Assembly (NCBI GenBank): GCA_964587175.1
Contig: CAZPKK010000004.1
Span: 1-54,574 of the forward strand
DNA length: 54,574 bases
Source of the DNA: CALXVA01 sp964587175
Lineage (GTDB): Bacteria > Bacillota > Clostridia > TANB77 > CAG-508
Direction: 5' to 3'
Shown: in pieces, positions 35,512 to 44,400 of the stretch
Numbering within the stretch: the first letter of the stretch is position 1
Layout of the letters: every line of letters begins with the position of its first letter
The notes under the pieces: model-generated
What the model saw: the letters and a program-made list of their open reading frames with translations, nothing else
Database searches by the model: none
What the model was told of the DNA's origin: nothing
Translations under genes and position numbers: made by a program

Positions 35512-35569
35512 AAATTGGGGACAGGCGTATTTCTCCACTTTTTTCCAATTTAACGCCAGTCCCCAATTT
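35512..35569. repeat. GGGGACAGG palindromic repeat, copy 3
   Basis: AAATTGGGGACAGGCGTATT at one end and AACGCCAGTCCCCAATTT at the other form terminal inverted repeats; the middle TTTCTCCACTTTTTTCC is shared with copy 2. It lies between the sensor kinase stop and the por promoter. Confidence 0.75.
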
Positions 35570-35575
35570 GGAATT

Positions 35576-37015
35576 TTATTTTGTAGGTATTTTTATTACT
35601 ACTTCCGTTCCTTTACCCACTTTACTTTTTATATCTATACTTCCTTTATTTTGGTTTAATATTTCCTTTGCTATTGAGAGTCCTAATCCAGTTCCACCAA
35701 GCTCTCTGCTACGTGCCTTATCTACTCTATAGAACCTGTCAAAAATTCTTCCTAAATCGCTCTCTGGAATACCTATTCCATTATCTATTACTTTTATATA
35801 TGCATCATTATATACAAATCCAACATATACTTTTATTGTACCATTATCTGGTGTATATTTTATTGCATTTGATAAAATATTAAGTACAACTCTTTCAATC
35901 CCATATTTATCAGCTACTACTGGTGGCACACTTGCTGTTACAAAACATTCCACACTATGCCCTTTTTTCTCTATCTCGAATTTAAACTTTTCTAAACACT
36001 TCTTTGTTAATTCACCCAAATCAAAACTTGTAATTTCAGATGAGATTTTTTTGCTGTCATATCTTGATAAAGTTAGAAGATCTGTTACTAGCTTTGCCAT
36101 ACGTCTAGCTTCTGTTGAAATCACGTTCAAAAATTTTGTCCTGGTTTCATCATCATAACTACCTTCTAATAATGTATCTGAATATCCCATTATTGACGTA
36201 ATTGGAGTTTTTAATTCATGGGACACATCCGCCACAAACTCTTTTCTCATATTATCAAGTTTCACATGTTCTGTTATATCTTGTATTAATGTTATAACCC
36301 CTGCTGGTCTATCATTCTCGTCTTGAAATGGGGCAAAAAGTATATTTACGTATCTATCATCAACATGCTTTCTTTGTTCTGAAGATGTCCAATTTTCTAA
36401 ATAAATTACTTTTTCTATATTTATATCTATATCAAGTTTCTTGAAGATTTTATCAAAAGAATTATCTTTATCATTTAATCCTAAAAGAGTTTTTGCTGCA
36501 GGGTTAATATGTATTATTTTTCCTTCCAGATCAAAAGCAATAATACCATCTGTCATATGTAAGAGTATAGTTTCTATTTGCTTCTTTTGTCTATTTACCT
36601 CATTAAATCTTTCTTTAAGTTCATTTGTTACTATTCCAAAGGCATTTTCTAAATCTCCCACCTCACCATTATTTTGATAATCTTTACTTATATATACTTT
36701 CTCTCCTGATGCAATTTTTTCTGCACTCTTTATGAGTTTCTTCATCGGAGATACAACTGATTTTAATACAAAATATCCAATTAATATAGAAATTATAGCA
36801 TATATAATCACAGAAATTATGATTATTAACTTAGTTTGTGATAGTTGATTTCTAACACTTTCTATCAACTCAAAATTCTCTTGTAGTGAACCAAGTTCTT
36901 CAATTTGATTTAGCATAAAAACATAGCAAGCACTTAAGCCTAAAATTAATATAATGCCTAAAACAAAAAAAATTGTTACAATTTTTAAATTTACATTTTT
37001 TTTCAATTTAATCAC
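35576..37015 (-). CDS. sensor histidine kinase (WalK/PhoR type)
   Basis: 479 residues. Membrane helices at about 10-30 and 58-82 enclose a very short extracellular loop; HAMP (about 83-135), a PAS domain (about 145-240: LLHMTDGIIAFDLEGKIIHIN), HisKA with the phospho-accepting histidine in ADVSHELKTPITSIMGYSDT (about 265-285) and HATPase_c with NILSNAIKYTPDNG and the G boxes IDNGIGIPESD and GGTGLGLSIAKEI. The start is GTG 37015 or TTG 37006; the second is better spaced from AAGGA. Its regulator partner lies just upstream, but a strong terminator separates them. Confidence 0.9.
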   Translation of the reverse strand: MIKLKKNVNLKIVTIFFVLGIILILGLSACYVFMLNQIEELGSLQENFELIESVRNQLSQTKLIIIISVIIYAIISILIGYFVLKSVVSPMKKLIKSAEKIASGEKVYISKDYQNNGEVGDLENAFGIVTNELKERFNEVNRQKKQIETILLHMTDGIIAFDLEGKIIHINPAAKTLLGLNDKDNSFDKIFKKLDIDINIEKVIYLENWTSSEQRKHVDDRYVNILFAPFQDENDRPAGVITLIQDITEHVKLDNMRKEFVADVSHELKTPITSIMGYSDTLLEGSYDDETRTKFLNVISTEARRMAKLVTDLLTLSRYDSKKISSEITSFDLGELTKKCLEKFKFEIEKKGHSVECFVTASVPPVVADKYGIERVVLNILSNAIKYTPDNGTIKVYVGFVYNDAYIKVIDNGIGIPESDLGRIFDRFYRVDKARSRELGGTGLGLSIAKEILNQNKGSIDIKSKVGKGTEVVIKIPTK

Positions 37016-37108
37016 TTTCCTTTAAAATTCTCATCATTGTATAAATTATAAATTTTATATTAATTGATAGAGGATAACACTTAATGTGTTTCTCTCCTGT
37101 CGCACATT

Positions 37109-37142
37109 AAAAAAAGGTTAGCAACTATTAATTGCTAACCTT
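37109..37142 (-). terminator. terminator overlapping the end of the response regulator gene
   Basis: AAGGTTAGCAA and TTGCTAACCTT (reverse strand) form an 11-bp stem followed by TTTTTTT. The regulator's stop codon TAG is inside the left arm. It would limit readthrough into the kinase gene. Confidence 0.8.
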
Positions 37143-37905
37143 CGCTTTCTTTGTCTCTTGAAGATAAATAATATCCTACTCCTCTTTTAGTAATTAATAA
37201 TTTAGGACTTGATGTATCTTGCTCAATTTTTTCTCTTATTCTTCTAATTGTTACATCTACTGTTCTAATATCACCATAATATTCATATCCCCATACCTTT
37301 TCTAATAAATCTTCTCTTGTAACCACTTGTCCAGGTTGTTTTGCTAAATATCTCAGTACTTCAAATTCTCTTAGAGTCAAATCAATTACTTTGTTTCGTA
37401 CTCTTACTTCAAATTTGTCTAAATTAATATATAATTCACCCAGAGAAATAATGTTATCCTTATTTTTTTCATTTTTCTCATTACCATCTTGTGTAGATTC
37501 CTTTGCACTATTAAGCTCTGCTTTTCTTAGATTAGCCTTTACTCTTGCTGCTAACTCTCTTACACTAAATGGTTTTGTTATATAATCATCTGCTCCCAAT
37601 TCCAAGCCTAATATTTTATCTATTTCCTCGTCTTTTGCAGAAATCATAATAATTGGAATATTTAATGTATTCCTTATTCTTTTGCATACTGTAAGGCCAT
37701 CTATCTTAGGAAGCATTATATCTAACAAAATCAAATCTGGCTTTTGTTCAAAGGCCATATTTATTGCAGTCTCTCCATCGTATGCTTCTATTGTTTTATA
37801 GCCCTCTTTTTCTAAATTGTAAATTAAGATATCTACAATTGGCTTTTCATCATCAACTATCAAAATTGTTTTTTTTGCTTCTTCTACTTTTTTATTATTT
37901 TCCAC
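37135..37905 (-). CDS. OmpR/PhoB-family response regulator (WalR-like)
   Basis: 256 residues from GTG 37905, eight bases after AAAGGTGA. Receiver domain (about 15-130): ILIVDDEKPIVDIL, phospho-acceptor aspartate in LILLDIMLPK, and the switch lysine in YITKPFSVRELA. The winged-helix DNA-binding domain at about 160-250 has VLRYLAKQPGQVVTREDLLEKVWGYEYYGDIRTVDVTIRRIREK, very similar to WalR/YycF. WalRK controls wall metabolism genes in Firmicutes, which fits the wall-related genes around it, but the yycHIJ accessories are absent. A 37-residue Glu/Asn/Lys linker joins the domains. Confidence 0.9.
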   Translation of the reverse strand: MENNKKVEEAKKTILIVDDEKPIVDILIYNLEKEGYKTIEAYDGETAINMAFEQKPDLILLDIMLPKIDGLTVCKRIRNTLNIPIIMISAKDEEIDKILGLELGADDYITKPFSVRELAARVKANLRKAELNSAKESTQDGNEKNEKNKDNIISLGELYINLDKFEVRVRNKVIDLTLREFEVLRYLAKQPGQVVTREDLLEKVWGYEYYGDIRTVDVTIRRIREKIEQDTSSPKLLITKRGVGYYLSSRDKESEG

Positions 37906-38071
37906 AAAAAAATCACCTTTCTTATTTCTTTTGTTTATATTTATATCACAAACATCTTGATTATACAAGTGTTTTTTTTATTTTTTACCTACGAATTAAA
38001 TAAGCAAAATTTGTTTAATACTTTATTTTAATAAAAAATCTTTGATTTTTTCTATCCAAAAACATAATGAC

Positions 38072-38366
38072 AAAAAAGTGAACTGCCGAAGCAGTTCACT
38101 TTTTTCCCGACCCCCGGAACTTGCGTTCCAGGAGGTCAAGGACCTCCTTGAAAAGGAGGTATAGACCTCCTCCGAAGAGGAGGAGGATCCAGACCCACCC
38201 GGTGTAGGCCCACACGGCCTGCAGGGCGATTCCGGATTCGATGCCAAAAGGCATCGCTTTGTTTGCATAGGCGACTGCCATGACAACAGCCACCCGAATC
38301 ATCGCAACAGCGATGATCTTGACGATGAGGAACCTCATTCATGGTTCCCCCCTTTCTTCTGAGATA
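38072..38366 (-). ncRNA. candidate structured RNA transcript, GC-rich and hairpin-dense
   Basis: A GC-rich stretch in an AT-rich genome, with its own promoter upstream (38373-38400) and a strong terminator. On the reverse strand it is tiled by hairpins: GGAACC-loop-GGTTCC, ATCATCGC-TGTT-GCGATGAT, CGATGCC-TTTT-GGCATCG, AGGCC-GTGTG-GGCCT, CCTCCTC-TTCG-GAGGAGG, ACCTCCTT-TTC-AAGGAGGT, GGAAC-GCAA-GTTCC, then the terminator stem at 38072-38105 with a TTCG loop and T-run. Several have stable tetraloops. I cannot match it to a known RNA class. The same DNA contains an 80-codon ORF (separate entry), so it may be an mRNA, a dual-function RNA or a non-coding RNA. Confidence 0.45.
38096..38338 (-). CDS. 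possible small membrane protein of foreign composition
   Basis: An 80-codon ORF read from ATG 38338 inside the structured GC-rich unit. It predicts two hydrophobic segments (about 2-24 and 42-63) and a basic C-terminus (ERKFRGSGKK). The codons favour C/G in the third position, unlike every neighbour, and include two in-frame CGG (Arg) codons, otherwise seen only at the frameshift sites. A G-rich AAGGGGGG site lies before the start. The stop lies in the terminator stem. No family is recognised. Either a recently acquired gene, a sequence chimera, or an accidental ORF in a structured RNA. Confidence 0.4.
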   Translation of the reverse strand: MRFLIVKIIAVAMIRVAVVMAVAYANKAMPFGIESGIALQAVWAYTGWVWILLLFGGGLYLLFKEVLDLLERKFRGSGKK

Positions 38367-38372
38367 CCTTTA

Positions 38373-38400
38373 TTATACCATTTTTACCTCCAAAAATCAA
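38373..38400 (-). promoter_or_regulatory. promoter of the GC-rich unit
   Basis: TTGATT (38395-38400, overlapping the glucan synthase stop), 16 bases, TATAAT (38373-38378) on the reverse strand. Confidence 0.6.
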
Positions 38401-41400
38401 ATTTGAACCTCTATATTGCGTATTTCTCCGTTTCCATTTAACAAAATTTCATTTTTTTCTAATTTTTTATTATCTATATATACATCTTCTTTACTCATAT
38501 TCTTCCCATCAACTATGATTTTTTCTACTTCTTTTCCTTTGCCACTTTTATTTATTACCTTTATATTATATATACTATTTCCATATTTGTATCTAATACT
38601 GTACTCTTTCCAATTCGCTGGAATACAAGGTTCTAACTTTAACACACTTCCCTCTAAGTGAAATCCTAGAATATATCTAATACCAGCTTCATACATCCAG
38701 CTACTAGAGCCAGTGTACCAAGTCCAACCTCCTCTACCAGCTAAATTCCCACCATAAATATCTGCTGCTATAACATATGGTTCTACTTTGTATTTTTTAG
38801 CTTCATCTTTTGTTCTTGCATGCTCTATCGGATTTATCATTCTAAAATATTCTGTTGCCCTATCTCCAAATCCAAGCATTGCTTCTGCTATAATACTCCA
38901 GATAGCTGAATGAGTATATTGTCCGCCGTTTTCTCTTGTTCCTGGAATATATGCTTTAATATATCCTGGTTCAAGTTTGCTTTTTTCAAATGGTGGATCT
39001 AATAATTTAATAATTCCTGCCTCTTTATCAACTAGATGATTTTCTAGCGACTGCATCGAAATATATTTTTTATCATTATCACCTGCACCAGAAATAATCG
39101 CCCAGCTTTGTGCAATACTATCTATTCTACATTCCTCATTTTGTATGCTTCCTAGCACATTTCCATCATCCATAAAAGCCCTTTTGTACCATCTTCCATC
39201 CCATGCGTTTGTGTTTAATGCTTTTTTTAAACTATTCATTATCTTTCTATATCTTTCTGCGCGTTTAGTTTCTGTTTCTTTGTTTATCTCCTTTATATTT
39301 TCATTTTTTTCACTTTCATCTATATCCAACTCTGTTTTTTTATTTTCCTTAATATTTTGTGATTTTTCACCATAACTCTCACAAATCCTGCTAAACTCAT
39401 TTAGTACCTTGTATTGGAAAAAACCTAACCAAACGCTTTCTCCTCTTCCTTTATTTCCTACTGTACTAAAACCATCATTCCAGTCACCTGAACCCATTTT
39501 AGGAAGTCCATTTTCTCCAAAATTCAGTGATTTTTCAATTGCTCTTATGCAATGCTGATATATAGTTTCTTTTTCTTCTGAAAATGGATAAAAATCATAT
39601 CTTTCATCTACTCCATCTTCAAGCACGTTTCCTTTTACATATCTAGTTTTTTCATCTAAAATGTTGTAATCACCAGTAAAATTGATATATTCTGCAACCA
39701 TATATGGAAGCCATAATAAATCATCTGAAAATCTGGTACGAATTCCCCTACCAGTATCTTCATGCCACCAATGTTGAACATCACCTTCTATAAATTGATG
39801 CTCACTATGCTTTAAAATCTGCTTTTTTAAAAATTCTGGCGAAATATATTTTAGCCCAATACAATCTTGAAGTTGATCCCTAAAACCATATGCTCCACCA
39901 GATTGATAATATCCAGTTCTTGCAAACATTCTAGAACATAATGTTTGGTACAAAAGCCAACCATTTAGCATAATATTCATAGACTCAACTGGTGTTTCAA
40001 CTTTAATATTTTCTAGTAGCTTTCTCCAATACTTTTTTGTATTTTCATATTCACTTATTGCATTATTTACATTTGTATATTTATACGCCACATCCTGCAA
40101 ATTTAAAGCGTTCTCATCTGCTCCTAGTGTAATTACTATATCTTTGTTTTCAAATGCCTCTAAATCAATTTTAAGCTCAATCGCAATTGCTTCATCATTA
40201 CCTAACGTATTTTCTCTATCTAATTCCAATTTTCTAATTCCTTCTGGACTTTTTATAGTTCCTTTTTCTATAAAAGACATTTTGTTTCCTGTATATGAAA
40301 CTATTTTTTCACTACAAGCAATAAATGCAATAACTCTATCCTTAATTGGCTTTGTTTGATTCCACAAAGTAATTACATTTGTGCTATTGTCATATTTAAG
40401 CTCTATATAACCATTTGACCTTATCTCATCTTCATCTAAAACAGGTTTAATATAATAGACTATTTTTATACCTTTCTTTTTAGCTAGTTTATTTTCTAAA
40501 TGAAGTATTTGTACTTTACAACTCTCTTTTTGTGGTACAAATATCTTTAGATTCTGATATATCCCATTACTTGTATGCATATATTTGCTATATCCAAAGC
40601 CATAAGTCGCATAATAATCATTATTATCTGGTGTAGGACTAATTGAAACAGACCAGATTTTCTTTGTATTCATATCTTCTAAATAAATGGCTTCTGACGG
40701 CATATCTGTAACCTGATTATTATCCCATGCAGTTATTCTTCCGAAGTCTACTATTTTTATACCAGCTATATCCACCAAGCCCTTCTGTTACTATTGTTCC
40801 AAAGTTTTCATTAGCCATAATATTAGACCATACAGTTGGAAGTCTCTCTTCTTTATTTATACGCATTAAATATTCTGTGCCATCACTAGAAAAGCCACCA
40901 TATTCATTGTAATATTTTAAATTTTCTGATTCTAATGGATTTCTTTCTATCTCATCTTCAAGGAATTGTGGCATTTCCGCTTCATTTCCAATATTTTTAA
41001 TATTGTCTAGATATTCTTCTTCATAATCTTTTATCTGCCTTGTTATATTTCCAAGATGTGCATTAATTAATAGGTTCGCCCTATATTCCAATATCCTTTT
41101 TGAGCTTTTCTCTAAATTACTCAATACAAATATTCCGCCCTTTATATTTTGCATATATGCCATATTACTATCTAATACGCTATTAATAATTTCTTCATAA
41201 ACATAGTTTTCATAAGTCTTTTTTTCCTCATTTAGAATTACTAAATCTATTTTTATATTTTTTACTCTAAGATATTCATATGCTTTAATACAATCTTTTA
41301 CAACATAGATATCGCTAACATCTTTTATTTTTACTAGAAGTATTGGCAAATCCCCAGATATTCCATATTTCCACAACTCCTGTGTTGGTGCTTCTTCTGG

Positions 41401-44400
41401 TATTTTCCCTTTGTACATTAACAATTTGAGTGGATTTTGATAGATCAAATACTTCGCCATACTCTGATATTTTTGGATATCTTGAGCTTTCACCCCTAGA
41501 TACATAGCTTCCGCTTCTACTTTGGCCTTAGATAAATTCATATTTCTAATAATTTTTTCATTATTAAGATTTTCTTTAACTCTATTTATCGCTTCTTCTC
41601 TATTTTCTGAAACTGCAATAATTAGATTTAAAATCACTTTCTCACTAGGAAGTACTTTAATTGTTCTTCTCATAGCAATTATTGGATCTGTTGTCATTTG
41701 GAGTTTTCTAGTTAAAGGAACAGAATTTTCTACAGCGACTGGCAATTCTACATTTTGTCTTCCTATAAATTTTTCCTTGTCTAATTCATATTCTAGTTCC
41801 CCGATTGTCTCATCTTCTGTATATAAATTAACAGCCATGTATATGTCTGAATTTTTTTCATCTCTTGCTTTTCTCTTTGCTAAAATAGTATTTGTATCTT
41901 CCAAAAATTCAAAAGACAAAAACAAATTATTAAAAGCTTTATGAGAATAGTCTTGCTCTAGTGATGAAAGAATTGGCTCTATAACTGAGTTTACCTCTAT
42001 AGTTTCTTCCGAATTCCCCAGATTTTTAAGTTCTATTCTTCTTATTTCAACAGGACTATTAGGCATAACACTAATTTTCATAGTAGTTTCTATTCCCCCA
42101 TCTAGTCTTACAAATTTACTGCAATCTGGTGAAAAATATGCTGTATATTTATCTGCAGACGCCAAATAAGTCATTTGTCCAGAAGTCCAAATTCTTTTCG
42201 TTTTTATATTTTTAAAATAAAAATATATTCCTTGCTCTATATCATCAGTTTGCTTAAATCTGTTTATTACTATGTCTTTGTATTTGCTATATCCATCTCC
42301 CTTTTGGTCAACTACTACTGAATATTCTTCATTTGATATAATATTTATATTTTTTAGCTTATCAAATGGCTTACTAAATTCTCGTACTGCATATGTCTCA
42401 TAATCAATTGTTTTTACTTTTTCTATCTTTTCTTTTTGCTCTTTTGTGATAATAACATTTTCAGGCATTTTTTCTTCAAGCAATATCTCTACTGACTGCA
42501 TTTCTGGGTTTTCCATAAATCTTCTCTGAAAAATATTATTATTAAACAAATTATCTATACAAAGAAGAATTAACCCTTGATGATGTGCCATATATGTTTT
42601 TACTATTGCCTTATTTTCACCTTTTTTTAATCTGCTTGCAGTATAATCCACAGATTCATAAAAGCCATACTTATCGTATAGTCCTTCTTTTTCCAATTTT
42701 TTTAGATTTTCTACTGTTTCTTTTGGAAAATCGTTTATAGCAAGCATTGCACCATATGAAGAGACTACCATTTCATCAGCAAGCCCTCTTTTAAGTCCTA
42801 GCCAAGGGATTCCAAATGCTTTGTATTGATAATTATTATTTAAATCTCTCAAATTAAATGCTGCTTCTGAAATCCCCCAAGGAATATTTAAACTTTTCGC
42901 ATACTCTTGCTGTGACATAATTGCAAATAGGCTAGATTCGCTAATAATACTACCTGGATACTTCGGTATATTAATATTTGGCATCAAATACTCAAAAGCA
43001 GTACCAGACCAAGAAATTAACCCTTTGTATTTATTAAGTACAGTAAGTGTTCTGCTTAAGTTGTACCAGTGCTTTGCAGGAACATCTTTTTTAGCAATAG
43101 CAATTAAGCTTGACTGTCTTGCCTCAGATGCAAGTAAATCATAATATGAAGGTGTTAAACTGTTATCTTCAACATTAAAGCCAATTGAGAAAATCCTATT
43201 TTCTTCGCTGTATAAATACCTAAAATTAGTATTGTTTATTATATTGCTTATTGTATCAATCATTAAATTAATTTTTTCTAGTACTTCTTGCTCATTCTTT
43301 TTTATATCCTCATATTGTGTTTTTTTGTTATTACCTGTTTTAAAATCCTTTTGATTTATTTTTTCGCTCATGCTTTCCATATTTTGCACATTTTTAGATG
43401 TATCTTTTTCTAAACAAATCACATTTTCTAATCTATTTTCTTTTCCATTTAAGCCTTCTTTAGTATCCTGCAAAAACTGTTTTAGTGTATATAAATATCC
43501 CACAAAATTCCCACTATCAACTGTGGAAACATACTTTGGAAACAATGGTTCTAATGTTTTTATGTCATACCAGTTGTATAAATGTCCGTTCCATTTTTGA
43601 AGTTTTGAAATCGTTTCTATCATTTTACTTAGCAGATTAATAGTATCTTCTAAATTCTCATACCCCAAATCATAGCTTGAAACAACAGATAACAATGCTA
43701 GCCCAATATTTGTTGGCGAAGTCCTATACACCAATTGCTCCCTTCTATCTTCTTGATAATTGTCAGGTGGCAAGAAATTAGATTTTTCATTTAAATTTTC
43801 TTTAAAATAATCCCATGTTCTTCTACCTATTTCTAACATATATTCTTTTTCTTTTTTGTCTAAGCAATCAATTGGCTTTACATATTTTTCCTTTTTACTT
43901 ATAAAATTCATTACTATAGGAGTAATAAGCCATAAAACTGCTAAGAAAATAGCCCATAAATTTCCATATGAAAGCAAAAGAAATGCAATGCCAAAAAGCA
44001 CATTTGGCCACATGCTCTTGTAATACGAAATTATATCTGTTTTTGAATTTTTTTCTGCTTCTTCAGCTGTTGTCCATTCTAGCATATGCTTTTTGCTAAA
44101 ACATGTTCTATAAATTGTTTTGCTTATAGCTTTTATCATAGTAAAAGCTTTATCTGGTAAAGTTCCTATTTCTAAAATAGCTCTGATTATGCTTGCTTTA
44201 ATTCCTGAGATGGATTTATAAAAAGTCTTTTGTCTAATTTCTCCATTTCTTTTATATATTATTCTATTTATTATCTCTATAATAGATGGAATTGTAATTC
44301 CTATAAAAACCATTAGCACCAAAGGCCAAATTTTAATATTTGCAAACATCTTTAATAAAATGAAAAATAGTATTGTTATAATAGCAATTGGCTCAAATAC

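Noticed and set aside
22807..35569. GGGGACAGG repeats as a CRISPR array
   Set aside because: Copies are kilobases apart, palindromic and not separated by uniform spacers.
38136..38342. 68-codon alternative ORF in the GC-rich unit (ATG 38342)
   Set aside because: Cys/His/Arg/Pro-rich composition without protein-like pattern; it is the shifted frame of the hydrophobic ORF and carries many CGG codons.
7081..40746. CGG reassigned to another amino acid (Trp or Gln, as reported in some Firmicutes)
   Set aside because: Any amino acid at CGG leaves the downstream frame wrong in both genes; only a +1 shift restores homology, and no in-frame CGG is left in ordinary genes to test reassignment.
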